Source of the DNA: Pectobacterium carotovorum
Lineage (GTDB): Bacteria; Pseudomonadota; Gammaproteobacteria; Enterobacterales; Enterobacteriaceae
DNA length: 64,000 nucleotides
Assembly (NCBI RefSeq): GCF_033898505.1
Contig: NZ_JAXAFK010000005.1
Location: 62,001 to 126,000 of the forward strand
Reading direction: 5' to 3'
Of the stretch, positions 45,980 to 54,685 are shown piece after piece. The translations under genes and the position numbers were made by a program. Under the pieces are notes generated by a model. That model searched no databases. It had not been told where the DNA came from and worked only from the letters and a program-made list of their open reading frames with translations. Within the stretch, counting starts at the first letter, position 1. Each line of letters opens with the position of its first letter.

Positions 45980-46804
45980 ATGAGATTTAAATTGCTAGCT
46001 ATCGATCTGGATGGCACGTTGCTGACGTCACAAAAAGCAGTGACGCCAGCGACACGCGAGATACTGCGAGAAGCGCTCGATAGAGGGCTCCATGTGGCGC
46101 TGGTTTCAGGAAGAACGCTGCCCAGCGTGTTGCAAATCATGGTGGAGTTAGCGTTAGACGGCGATCGCTGCTGGGCTATCGCCTGCAACGGGGCATTGAC
46201 CTGGAGTCAGGAAAACTCGGCCATCATCAGCGCCCATGTTTTGCAACATGACGATATTCTGAGGCTGACACAGTTTGGTCGCAGCCTGAATTTGGAGTGC
46301 TATCAAATTGATGGACAGCAACTGGTCGCCAGCAGGCCTGTTCCGCCAGACGCGGGTGCCTTGCGGTATTGCCGTATGCCAGTGGTCAGCCTGCCCTCAG
46401 GCTGGGAAACCCATTCCCGGCGGCAGACGCCAAAAATGATGTTTATTGAGGGACGAACCACGATTGATACCCTTACCGCGCGCATCTCCCCCTCTCTTTC
46501 CCGCCGCTATTATTTCGTGCGCAGCGAACCCAACTATTTTGAAGTCATGCAGCGCGGCGTTAACAAAGGCGCGGCCTGTCAGGCACTGGCTGCCCATCTC
46601 GCGATTCCTCCAGAGGCGATTCTGGCGATAGGCGATGAGGAAAACGATAGAGAGATGTTAGCGTTCGCCGGTACGGGGATCGCGATGGGTAATGCGGTGC
46701 CAAAGATTAAAGCGATTGCGGATTGGGTAACGACCAATAATGACCAGGAAGGCGTGGCTGTTGCGCTGCAACGCTATGTTATGTCAAACGAAAGCGCACG
46801 TTGA
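45980..46804 (+). CDS. Cof-type HAD-IIB family phosphatase
   Basis: A 274-residue cytoplasmic HAD phosphatase. Motif I is AIDLDGTLLTSQ (nucleophile Asp near residue 9), motif II LVSGRTLPS, Lys motif III RGVNKGAACQAL, and motif IV AIGDEENDREMLAFAG. The start at 45980 has GGAAGAGG upstream; the frame from 45854 overlaps IID and is not used. Such enzymes hydrolyse sugar phosphates. In this operon it may relieve sugar-phosphate accumulation from PTS uptake, as YigL does elsewhere; that role is inference. It lies 112 bp after IID, beyond a hairpin, and 60 bp before manA. Confidence 0.88.
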   Translation: MRFKLLAIDLDGTLLTSQKAVTPATREILREALDRGLHVALVSGRTLPSVLQIMVELALDGDRCWAIACNGALTWSQENSAIISAHVLQHDDILRLTQFGRSLNLECYQIDGQQLVASRPVPPDAGALRYCRMPVVSLPSGWETHSRRQTPKMMFIEGRTTIDTLTARISPSLSRRYYFVRSEPNYFEVMQRGVNKGAACQALAAHLAIPPEAILAIGDEENDREMLAFAGTGIAMGNAVPKIKAIADWVTTNNDQEGVAVALQRYVMSNESAR

Positions 46805-46864
46805 TAGTGCGACCGCTTCTCATGCTTTCCTACGGAAAATCCTGTTCCATCAAAAGGCGTCAGT

Positions 46865-48046
46865 ATGAAAAAAATGTGTAACTCCATTCAGTATTACGCA
46901 TGGGGTAGCAAAAGTGCGCTCACCGCGTTGTACGGTCTCGACAATAAAGACCAACTCCCGATGGCTGAGCTTTGGATGGGCGCGCATCCTAAAAGTAGTT
47001 CCCGGATTGTGGATGAAAATAATGATGTCGTTAGCCTGCATGACTGGCTTGCTCAGGATTTGTCCGGCCGTTTAGGCCATCAGGTCGCGCACCGCTTTGG
47101 CGAACTGCCTTTCCTGTTCAAAGTGCTGTGTGCGGAACAACCGCTTTCCATTCAGGTGCATCCTGGCAAAACCGCGGCGGAGCAGGGCTTTGCCCGGGAA
47201 AATGCGGCTGGTATCCCGCTTGATGTGGCGGAACGAAACTATAAAGATGCCAACCATAAACCTGAATTGGTCTTTGCATTGACGCCGTTTCAAGCCATCA
47301 ATGGTTTCAGGCCGCTACCGGAGATCGCTGCATTGGTAGAGCTTGTGCGCGATGCTCACCCTGCCATCGCAGCGTTCTTGCAGCAGCCTGATACTGTAGG
47401 TTTGGCTTGTCTGTTTACCGCGCTATTGGATATGACAGAGGAAAGGAAAGCACAGGCGTTGGAGACACTGCGGAAAGTGCTGACCGAGCAAACCGGTGAA
47501 CCTTGGGATACGATCCGCGCTATTGCGCATGTCTACCCGTCAGATAACGGCCTCTTTTCGCCTTTGCTGCTGAATGTGATAACGCTAAAACCGGGTGAGG
47601 CGATGTTTTTGTATGCGGAAACGCCCCATGCTTATTTGAACGGCGTGGCATTGGAAGTGATGGCCAATTCGGACAATGTGCTCCGGGCTGGGCTGACGCC
47701 TAAATATATCGATATTCCTGAACTGGTCGCGAATGTTCGCTTCGAGTCTTCTCCTGCTGATCGATTATTGACGATACCGGAAATCACTGACCATACGCTG
47801 AGTTTCCCTATTCCCGTTGATGACTTCGCTTTTTCTGTGCATCACCTTAGCTCTGAGTCTCAGAGCCTTAAACAGGACAGTGCTGCGATAGTTTTCTGTA
47901 TTGAGGGGGACGCGCGACTACAGAGCGGTGGTGAACAGCTTAAGCTGAAATCGGGCGAATCCTGTTTTATCCCTGCGAATCACGCGCAGGTAACGGTGCA
48001 AGGGCAGGGACGCCTCGCTCGCGTCTTCAACCCGCTTTCGATGTAA
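46865..48046 (+). CDS. manA: Mannose-6-phosphate isomerase, class I
   Basis: A 393-residue cupin-fold, zinc-dependent isomerase that converts mannose-6-phosphate to fructose-6-phosphate. The N-terminal AWGSKSALTALYG and AELWMGAHPKSSSRI, the zinc-site motif PLSIQVHPGK, KPELVFALTPFQAINGFR and the C-terminal ETPHAYLNG and RAGLTPKYIDIPELV are those of ManA (E. coli: 391 residues). It is probably a second copy, devoted to this operon; a housekeeping manA would lie elsewhere and cannot be checked here. Its presence points to mannose-6-phosphate as the product of the PTS and GH88 steps. Confidence 0.92.
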   Translation: MKKMCNSIQYYAWGSKSALTALYGLDNKDQLPMAELWMGAHPKSSSRIVDENNDVVSLHDWLAQDLSGRLGHQVAHRFGELPFLFKVLCAEQPLSIQVHPGKTAAEQGFARENAAGIPLDVAERNYKDANHKPELVFALTPFQAINGFRPLPEIAALVELVRDAHPAIAAFLQQPDTVGLACLFTALLDMTEERKAQALETLRKVLTEQTGEPWDTIRAIAHVYPSDNGLFSPLLLNVITLKPGEAMFLYAETPHAYLNGVALEVMANSDNVLRAGLTPKYIDIPELVANVRFESSPADRLLTIPEITDHTLSFPIPVDDFAFSVHHLSSESQSLKQDSAAIVFCIEGDARLQSGGEQLKLKSGESCFIPANHAQVTVQGQGRLARVFNPLSM

Positions 48047-48264
48047 ACCCTCTCCCGTATCGGTTTAGGTGTGGGAGGAAATGAAAGGCCTGCGTGGGGA
48101 AAATAGGATTGTGAGGCTGTGCACATTTCTCCACTATTTTTCACGGGAGTGGGAAATAATGAAAAAGTAGTGTCGATGATATCGTTAAAAGATGGCCGCA
48201 CTACATGATGTCAAAGGCGATAATTAAGCGTAGCTATGATTATTTTGTGAGCTATGTATCGCTT

Positions 48265-48288
48265 AGCGTCTGAGTATCCGTAGACACT
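48265..48288. promoter_or_regulatory. Palindromic activator site upstream of the lyase operon
   Basis: AGCGTC (48265-48270) and GACACT (48283-48288) are separated by 12 bases, the same spacing as the AGTGTC-N12-GACACT palindrome before the regulator gene. It lies about 80 bp upstream of the sigma54 promoter, a normal distance for an enhancer site. The 358-bp gap (48047-48404) holds no other feature I can support. Confidence 0.6.
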
Positions 48289-48354
48289 AATAACGGACGC
48301 ATTTATTTTTGAACACTCTATTTTAGTTTTTTGAAAGTAAAAGCTTTTCTCTTC

Positions 48355-48371
48355 TGGCATCAGCCTTGCTT
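48355..48371 (+). promoter_or_regulatory. Sigma54 promoter of the lyase operon
   Basis: TGGCATCAGCCTTGCTT has GG (48356-48357) and GC (48368-48369) with 10 bases between. It is the best of the three accessory sigma54 promoters, with both TGGCA and TTGCT. The predicted start is about 48381, 24 nt before the first ATG of the lyase gene. Confidence 0.8.
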
Positions 48372-48404
48372 ATTCCTGTCGGATAATAAAATACACAGGA
48401 AGAT

Positions 48405-50288
48405 ATGCGAATCATGAATAGAACCTCTCTGGCTATAATGATTACCTCCATTTTTATGATCAATCCTGCGCAGGCAGCTGTTCCTGAAGCTCATGAATTT
48501 AACGCCATCAATATATTTACTCGCGACACAGTCATTAAAAATTTAAAAAAAGATCATCCAAGATTATTGATGAATGAAGAGGATATAAAAAGCATCAAAG
48601 CGCAGGCTAAAAGCGATGAAGGAATGAAAAAACTGGTTGATGAAGTCGTCAGAAGGGCGGAGGAAAGCCTTAAAGAACCCGTCATTCATTATAAATTGAC
48701 CGGAAATGATGCATCACCTTCATTACTGGATACCTCACGCAAGGCCATAAAGATTATCTTAGATAATGCCTTTTCGTGGCAGATCACTGGCGACATGCGT
48801 TTCGCTAACAAAGCCAAAGAAACCATGATTGCGGTTGCCGATTTCCCTGACTGGAATGCGAAATCCCGCTTTCTTGATGCGGGCGAAATGATGTTTGCTA
48901 TTGCTATCGGCTATGACTGGCTTTTTAGCCAACTCTCCTACGAAGAAGAAAAGAAAATTCGGGAAGCGTTGCTTGAGAAAGGCATTAACTGGGGATTAAA
49001 GGCTTATGCTGAAAAAAATCCCGCGGCCTCCAGCTTGGGTTTTCCGTGGTGGGCAACCAACTGGAATGAGGTCTGTAACGGTGGGGTACTCGCCGCCGTT
49101 CTCGCGACGGCTGAACATTACCCCGAACAGGCACAGGCGTTGCTCAACACGATTATCCCTTCGCTGAAAATGGGGCTGGATGCCTATAAACCTGACGGTG
49201 CAAGCGCCGAAGGCCCTATTTACTGGAGCTACGGGATAACCTATCGCATTCTCGCGCAGGAAATGCTGAACAGCGCGTTTGGTCAGGATTATGGTTTATC
49301 GTCTGATACGGTTCTGGAAAAAACGCCCTGGTATCGTTTTGCTATAGAAGGTTTCTCGGGTGAGGGTTTTAACTATGGTGATGCGGTAGAAGATCAGGGC
49401 TATACCCCAGCTTACGCATGGTTTGGCAATCGCTATAAACAAGACCTGATTATTAATGCTGCCAGAGGGCAAATGCAGAAAGCGCTGTCGCGCTCGGCGG
49501 CAGGGAAAGCGTGGGGAGAATTCGATCGCTTTCTGCCGTTATTTGCGCTGTGGTATCCACAAGCGGTTAATGTCAGTCGCGCAACGACACAAGATAAATT
49601 TTTGTTTCATGGACCCTCGGCACTTTTTATTTATAAAAAGCGATTTTCAGATGAGGGAAACGTCTGGTTAGGTATTAAGTCTGGTGACAATAAAGCGAAT
49701 CATGCCCATCAGGATCTTGGTTCTTTTGTTCTGGAATATGACGGCATTCGCTGGGCTAACGATCTCGGTAAAGATTATTACAATCTCCCCGGTTATTTTG
49801 ATGGTGCTGTGCGGCCGTCGTATTTCCGCGTGTCTGCATTGAGCCATAACACCCTAACTTTTGATGGGGAAAATCAGAGTCCTGACGGTGTGGCGACATT
49901 AATGTGGGATGAAAAGCAATCAACTGCAATGCTTGAGTTAACGCCTGCCTATCCTCATGTCGCGGAAAAAATAACCAGAACATATCGAGTAGATGGAAAG
50001 AAAATAACCATAAGCGATTCAATACAGGGAACCTACAACCAAAAAATATACCGCTGGGCGATGGTGACAACGGCTGAGATCAATATTAATGGCAACACTG
50101 CACTATTGACCAAAGATGGCAAGGCTATCAGGGTGATCAAGCATGATGATTCTGCTGAATTTCGCGTGTTATCGACAACACCTGCCGATAGCCGACAAAA
50201 GAATAATGTGGGGACATCAATGTTGGCAGTACAAAAGACAATACCTGCAAAATCTGATTATAGAATCGCTATCACTATTACTCCGTGA
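48405..50288 (+). CDS. Exported heparinase II/III-like polysaccharide lyase
   Basis: A 627-residue secreted or periplasmic enzyme. The signal peptide, with hydrophobic core LAIMITSIFMI, ends at AQA|AV near residue 25. The next about 330 residues look like the helical (alpha/alpha)n toroid of lyases, with a Tyr-rich block (SAEGPIYWSYGITY). The heparinase II/III domain follows, with DNKANHAHQDLGSFVLEYDGIRW (His433, His435, Asp437) and a C-terminal beta-sandwich. Such lyases cut uronic acid-containing polysaccharides by beta-elimination, giving the unsaturated ends that GH88 removes. ATGs at 48405 and 48414 are both possible; CAGGAAG favours the first. I cannot assign the PL family number. Confidence 0.85.
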   Translation: MRIMNRTSLAIMITSIFMINPAQAAVPEAHEFNAINIFTRDTVIKNLKKDHPRLLMNEEDIKSIKAQAKSDEGMKKLVDEVVRRAEESLKEPVIHYKLTGNDASPSLLDTSRKAIKIILDNAFSWQITGDMRFANKAKETMIAVADFPDWNAKSRFLDAGEMMFAIAIGYDWLFSQLSYEEEKKIREALLEKGINWGLKAYAEKNPAASSLGFPWWATNWNEVCNGGVLAAVLATAEHYPEQAQALLNTIIPSLKMGLDAYKPDGASAEGPIYWSYGITYRILAQEMLNSAFGQDYGLSSDTVLEKTPWYRFAIEGFSGEGFNYGDAVEDQGYTPAYAWFGNRYKQDLIINAARGQMQKALSRSAAGKAWGEFDRFLPLFALWYPQAVNVSRATTQDKFLFHGPSALFIYKKRFSDEGNVWLGIKSGDNKANHAHQDLGSFVLEYDGIRWANDLGKDYYNLPGYFDGAVRPSYFRVSALSHNTLTFDGENQSPDGVATLMWDEKQSTAMLELTPAYPHVAEKITRTYRVDGKKITISDSIQGTYNQKIYRWAMVTTAEININGNTALLTKDGKAIRVIKHDDSAEFRVLSTTPADSRQKNNVGTSMLAVQKTIPAKSDYRIAITITP

Positions 50289-50329
50289 TTTCTGTAATCT
50301 GATATCAATCGACGAAAAGGAAACCGTTT

Positions 50330-51997
50330 ATGGATAGCTTCTTGAGTAAGAAAAAGAGTACATTTTTCTTAATAATAACGTTGCTGAGTCTGTTTTTTTG
50401 CGGGCTGAAAGTTAGCCATGCAGCGACCAATGATAAAGCGTTCCTGCACCCAGGTATGCTGTATACGCAGGCCGATCTGGAGCGAATGAAGGCGGGAGTC
50501 AATAATAAGCAAGACCCTTGGTATACGGATTGGCAGCTATTGCAATCTCACTCTTTGGCGAGCTCCACGTATTCGGTCACCCCAAAAGCGGTGGTATACC
50601 GAAACGATCCTACGAATGGCAACGTGGGAAACGGCGAGTTACAGAATAGTGCTTCAGCCGCATTGTCGCTGGCGATTGAATGGGCGATGACAAAGAACCC
50701 TGCTTATTCTAATGCGGCGATAAAAATTCTTAACGGCTGGTCCACGACATTAACGGCAATTAAAGGCAACGACGCGCAGCTTGCTGCCAGCCTTTATGGC
50801 TATAAATTGCTTAATGCGGCTGAAATTCTGCGTTACACCGGAAGTGGCTGGACGTCGGCTGATATTGCGCAATTTAGTAAAATGATGACCGACGTATTTT
50901 ACCCATTGACCCGTACCTATGGTCAGGTTAATGGCGGCTGGGCCAATGGCAATTGGGACGCTGCTGATACAGTATTTAACCTGAGCTTAGGCGTCTGGCT
51001 GAGCGATTCTGAAATATATAATAATGCCGTAACTTATTTTAAGCAGGGCGAGGGCAACGGCTCGGTTATCCATTATGTACAAAATGATAATGGCCAATTG
51101 CAGGAGAGTGGCCGCGATCAGGCGCATGCGCAAGGGGGATTAGGCTTATTGGTGATGGCGGCGCAGATTGGCTATAACCAGCGTCAATATCATACAAGCG
51201 GTGCAGATATGGTGAGCTACCCGAATAATAGCTATCCGCTTGTTAAGGCAGCGGAATATACCGCGAAATACAATCTGGGATATACGGTTCCTTATACGCC
51301 GATTCCTGGCAAAGGTTATACGCTTGCGGATATGGGAAAAGGGAACTCATGGACGCCGGGTTTAACGATATCCCCGCGCTTTCGCGGAGAATTCAGGCCA
51401 ATATATCGGGGAATTTTCAGCTTATTTACCGCTGCTGGCGTGTCTGATACTAAGCTGTCTTACACGAAAGACGTCATCAGTCGCATGCCGATAGGCAAAT
51501 TCTATTTTGATCATCCCTCGTATGAAGGGCTTATTAATGCCACGGAGGCTTCCGTCTCAAGCCCTATGTCTATCGTCCTGCAATCTGTCAGCAAATCGAG
51601 AAATCAGGATAATACCGGGACACTGGCCACGGTTACCGGCGAATCAACGCCCATTATCGTCAATGGGGTCAATCCATCTGTAACCAGCGGGATTCAGGCA
51701 ATTTACCTGACGCAAAATAGATTCGCTTTTCGTTCGATACAGACCGGAAAATATATTTCTGTCTCCGCAGAAGGGCATTTATTGGCATCTGCCAGCAATG
51801 TGACCGACAGCGAATCCTTTATTTATACCGATTCTGGCAATGGCAATGGGACGCTGCTGTCTCTGTCTACTCGTCGCTATGTCATTATGGATCCTGATAC
51901 CTATCAAATTTCAGCGACCGGAACAGGCGTTAATAATGATAACGGTCGGTGGACCATGTTATATCCCAATCCGATAGAGTTAGGTGTTGTTAAGTAA
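50330..51997 (+). CDS. Exported alginate-lyase-like protein (PL38-like) with C-terminal beta-trefoil-like domain
   Basis: A 555-residue exported protein. A long signal peptide (basic start, core FFLIITLLSLFF) is cut near SHA|AT at residue 32. Residues about 40-400 match the alginate lyase (PF05426) toroid, with WANGNWDAADTVFNLSLGVWL and the motif QESGRDQAHAQGGLGLL (Arg262, His266) typical of glucuronan/alginate lyases now in PL38. Residues about 430-545 form a separate domain with repeated Arg/aromatic blocks (FAFRSIQTGKYISVSAEGHLLA), resembling a fascin-like beta-trefoil, perhaps for carbohydrate binding. It is 41 bp after the heparinase-like gene in the same operon. Substrate is unknown; glucuronic acid-rich polymers are likely. 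Confidence 0.82.
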   Translation: MDSFLSKKKSTFFLIITLLSLFFCGLKVSHAATNDKAFLHPGMLYTQADLERMKAGVNNKQDPWYTDWQLLQSHSLASSTYSVTPKAVVYRNDPTNGNVGNGELQNSASAALSLAIEWAMTKNPAYSNAAIKILNGWSTTLTAIKGNDAQLAASLYGYKLLNAAEILRYTGSGWTSADIAQFSKMMTDVFYPLTRTYGQVNGGWANGNWDAADTVFNLSLGVWLSDSEIYNNAVTYFKQGEGNGSVIHYVQNDNGQLQESGRDQAHAQGGLGLLVMAAQIGYNQRQYHTSGADMVSYPNNSYPLVKAAEYTAKYNLGYTVPYTPIPGKGYTLADMGKGNSWTPGLTISPRFRGEFRPIYRGIFSLFTAAGVSDTKLSYTKDVISRMPIGKFYFDHPSYEGLINATEASVSSPMSIVLQSVSKSRNQDNTGTLATVTGESTPIIVNGVNPSVTSGIQAIYLTQNRFAFRSIQTGKYISVSAEGHLLASASNVTDSESFIYTDSGNGNGTLLSLSTRRYVIMDPDTYQISATGTGVNNDNGRWTMLYPNPIELGVVK

Positions 51998-52008
51998 TCA
52001 CTGAATAC

Positions 52009-52040
52009 GGAGCCGGAGCTAACCTCCGGTTCCTTCATTT
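52009..52040 (+). terminator. Terminator of the lyase operon
   Basis: GGAGCCGGAG (52009-52018) pairs with CTCCGGTTCC (52024-52033; one G-T pair) over a 5-base loop, followed by TTCATTT. Confidence 0.7.
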
Positions 52041-52152
52041 CTCAACGCGGCATCCTGTTCTGATTTTTCGAACAGAGCGATGAGTTTTTTGCGCTATCTT
52101 ATTTGCCACCGCCCGTTACACTTTCCTTATCAAAAACGCGTGAGGAAATAAC

Positions 52153-52848
52153 ATGATCTATTTACGTCAAGCGCAAGATCGCGGACATGCGAATCACGGC
52201 TGGCTCGACAGCTGGCACACGTTCTCATTTGCCGATTATTACGATCCTGATTTCATGGGATTTTCGGCACTGCGCGTCATTAATGAAGACGTTATCGAAG
52301 GCGGTCAGGGCTTTGGCACACACCCGCATAAAGATATGGAAATTCTGACCTATGTATTGTCCGGTGCGGTTGAACATCAGGACAGCATGGGAAATAAAGA
52401 GCAGGTGCCGGCGGGTGAATTCCAGATTATGAGTGCAGGCACGGGCATTCGTCACTCTGAATACAATGCCAGCAAAGACGAACAGCTGCATCTGTATCAA
52501 ATCTGGATTATCCCGGAAAAAACCGGGCTGACGCCGCGCTACGAGCAGAAGCGCTTTGATGTGCAGCAAGGGCGTCAGCTGGTGCTGTCTCCGGATGCGC
52601 GTGAAGGCTCGCTGAAAGTCTTTCAGGACATGACGCTGTGGCGCTGGGCGCTGAAAGCGCAGGAGCAATCGGTGTATCAGATTCAGGCTGACCGTCGCGT
52701 CTGGGTTCAGGTGGTGCGCGGTACGGTAGAAATTAACGGTCAGAAGGCGGAAGCCAGCGATGCGTTCGCAGTCTGGGACGAAACGGCGATCTCCGTACAC
52801 GCCAGCGAGGACAGCGAAATTCTGCTGTTTGATCTGCCGCCAGTATAA
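52153..52848 (+). CDS. yhhW: Pirin family protein YhhW
   Basis: A 231-residue bicupin of the pirin family, known in E. coli as YhhW with quercetin 2,3-dioxygenase activity. The metal ligands are in GTHPHKDMEILTYVLSGAVEHQDS (His residues near 57, 59 and 101, the last in GIRHSEYN) and Glu nearby. The N-terminal MIYLRQAQDRGHANHGWLDSWHTFSFADYYDP is the pirin signature. E. coli has yhhW immediately before gntR, as here. It is the first conserved gene after the accessory locus. Confidence 0.94.
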   Translation: MIYLRQAQDRGHANHGWLDSWHTFSFADYYDPDFMGFSALRVINEDVIEGGQGFGTHPHKDMEILTYVLSGAVEHQDSMGNKEQVPAGEFQIMSAGTGIRHSEYNASKDEQLHLYQIWIIPEKTGLTPRYEQKRFDVQQGRQLVLSPDAREGSLKVFQDMTLWRWALKAQEQSVYQIQADRRVWVQVVRGTVEINGQKAEASDAFAVWDETAISVHASEDSEILLFDLPPV

Positions 52849-52869
52849 CGGCGAGTGAGAAAAGTGAAG

Positions 52870-52903
52870 AAGCCCACGTAGGAAAGGACGCGGGCTTTTT
52901 ATT
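52870..52903 (+). terminator. Terminator of yhhW
   Basis: AAGCCC (52870-52875) pairs with GGGCTT (52892-52897), followed by TTTATTT. An inner CACGT/ACGCG pairing extends the stem. Confidence 0.65.
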
Positions 52904-53009
52904 TGTCACGACCTGATTTCATCTTTCAGATTCTGCCCCTCAGCCTTTACTTTCCTGACGTTTTTTTTGTTAGACTTAGATTACTGTTTTTCAGGCATTT
53001 TAGTCGACG

Positions 53010-54005
53010 ATGAAGAAAAAAAGACCCGTTCTCCAGGACGTTGCTGACCGTGTTGGAATTACCAAAATGACGGTAAGCCGCTATTTGCGTAATCCTACGC
53101 AGGTGTCAGCCGCGTTGCAGGAAAAGATCGCTATTGCATTGGATGAGCTGGGCTATATTCCCAATCTCGCGCCGAACATGCTCGCCAGCTCCACCAGTCG
53201 GGCGATTGGGGTGCTGTTGCCGTCATTAACCAATCAGGTTTTCGCTGAGGTATTGCGTGGTATTGAACGCACGGCGGAAGCGCACGGTTACCAGACCATG
53301 CTGGCGCACTATGGCTATCATCCTGACAGAGAAGAACAGCGTCTGACCTCACTGCTGTCGTATCACATCGATGGGCTTATTCTGGCCGAACGCACCCACA
53401 CGCCGCGAACGCGCCAGATGCTGGACGTCGCTGGCATTCCGGTGGTGGAACTGATGGATTCTGTTTCGCCCTGCCTGGATATGGCTGTTGGGTTCGATAA
53501 CGTTGAAGCGGCCCGCCAGATGACGCTGCGTATGGTTGCGCTGGGGCACCGTCATATCGTTTATCTCGGGGCGCGGCAGGATGAGCGTACGATTATGCGC
53601 TGCCGGGGCTATGAACAAGCGATGTGGGAAAGCGAGCTCAAGAGCTATTGCGTGATGAGCGAACGGGCATCTTCCTATTCGCTCGGTGGCGAACTGCTGC
53701 GGCAGACGCAGGCGGAATACCCGCAGGTCGATAGCGTATTTTGCACCAATGACGATTTAGCCGTCGGCGCAATGTTTGAATGCCAGCGTCAGGGATTGCG
53801 CGTGCCGCAAGATATTGGCGTAGCGGGTTTCCACGGACACGACATTGGTCAGGCGATGGTGCCGAAGCTGGCTAGCGTACTGACGCCGCGTGAGCACATG
53901 GGGCGCGTTGGCACCGAGCATTTGCTGGCTCGTCTACGGGGCGAGCCAGTGGCGCAGGGCATGGTCGATGTCGGTTTTACCGTGTTGGATGGCGAAAGCC
54001 TTTAA
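53010..54005 (+). CDS. gntR: Gluconate operon repressor GntR (LacI family)
   Basis: A 331-residue LacI-family repressor of the gluconate genes. The N-terminal helix-turn-helix is PVLQDVADRVGITKMTVSRYLRNP (residues 5-28), with the hinge helix at LAPNMLASSTSRAIGVLLPS, followed by a periplasmic-binding-protein-like effector domain that senses gluconate. The length equals that of E. coli GntR (331). In E. coli gntR and gntKU are in one orientation; here gntR is followed by gntK on the opposite strand. Tandem GntR-type operators at 54587-54616 lie between gntK and the permease. Confidence 0.95.
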   Translation: MKKKRPVLQDVADRVGITKMTVSRYLRNPTQVSAALQEKIAIALDELGYIPNLAPNMLASSTSRAIGVLLPSLTNQVFAEVLRGIERTAEAHGYQTMLAHYGYHPDREEQRLTSLLSYHIDGLILAERTHTPRTRQMLDVAGIPVVELMDSVSPCLDMAVGFDNVEAARQMTLRMVALGHRHIVYLGARQDERTIMRCRGYEQAMWESELKSYCVMSERASSYSLGGELLRQTQAEYPQVDSVFCTNDDLAVGAMFECQRQGLRVPQDIGVAGFHGHDIGQAMVPKLASVLTPREHMGRVGTEHLLARLRGEPVAQGMVDVGFTVLDGESL

Positions 54006-54014
54006 GCGGCTGCG

Positions 54015-54527
54015 TTAGCCTGCCGCGCGCAGTGCGTTAACGCAGCGCTGTACGACTTCTTCCCGGGTGCCGTCAATATCGATCTTCAGGACATCCGGTT
54101 CATCGCTGCCCGGTTCTTCCAGCGCATCGAACTGGCTTTTCAGCAGCTCCGTCGGCATGAAGTGGCCTGCTCTGGCTTTGTGACGCTCCAGAATCAGCTC
54201 AAAGCTGCCTTTCAAATAGATAAACACCATCTTTTCGTTCCCTTCGCGCAGGCGGTCGCGGTAACGCTTTTTCAGCGCGGAACAGACGATGATGCCAGTC
54301 TCGTTTTTGTGTGCCAGGCTATAGGCGACATCGCTAAGACGCTCCAGCCACGGTGCGCGGTCGTCATCGTTCAACGGCGTGCCGCTGGCCATTTTCTGGA
54401 TATTCGCGCGCGGATGCAGATCGTCGCCGTCAATAAATTTTGCCTGAATGGCGCGGCCAAGTTCAGCGCCAACTGAGGATTTTCCACTGCCTGACACGCC
54501 CATCAGAATAATGCTTCGACCTGACAT
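54015..54527 (-). CDS. gntK: Gluconokinase
   Basis: A 170-residue cytoplasmic kinase that phosphorylates gluconate to 6-phosphogluconate, the entry to the Entner-Doudoroff and pentose phosphate routes. The P-loop is LMGVSGSGKSSVG (residues 8-20), followed by FIDGDDLHPRANIQKMASGTPLNDDDRAPWL, the gluconate/ATP site, and CSALKKRYRDRLR. It is transcribed divergently from the gluconate permease and converges on gntR (9 bp between stops). The two GntR operators and the CRP site lie just upstream of its start. Confidence 0.96.
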   Translation of the reverse strand: MSGRSIILMGVSGSGKSSVGAELGRAIQAKFIDGDDLHPRANIQKMASGTPLNDDDRAPWLERLSDVAYSLAHKNETGIIVCSALKKRYRDRLREGNEKMVFIYLKGSFELILERHKARAGHFMPTELLKSQFDALEEPGSDEPDVLKIDIDGTREEVVQRCVNALRAAG

Positions 54528-54586
54528 AATTTGATCTCTATCTCAAACTGTAAATTAAATGATACTTAATGGTTCCATACTTTAAC

Positions 54587-54616
54587 ATGTTACCCGTATC
54601 ATGTTACCGGTATCAA
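54587..54616. promoter_or_regulatory. Tandem GntR operators between gntK and the gluconate permease
   Basis: ATGTTACCCGTATCAT (54587-54602) and ATGTTACCGGTATCAA (54601-54616) match the enterobacterial GntR operator, with ATGTTACC..GTA cores, overlapping by two bases. One dimer per site could repress both gntK and the permease gene. Confidence 0.85.
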
Positions 54617-54623
54617 ATGATGA

Positions 54624-54639
54624 TGTGATACACCTCACA
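54624..54639. promoter_or_regulatory. CRP site upstream of the gluconate permease
   Basis: A perfect TGTGA-N6-TCACA at 54624-54639 (spacer TACACC), 47 bp upstream of the permease ATG and next to the GntR operators, implying catabolite control of gluconate uptake. Confidence 0.85.
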
Positions 54640-54685
54640 AACAATCAGCCAACCCAGACTGGATGCCCTAAAGAGAGTATTAACG

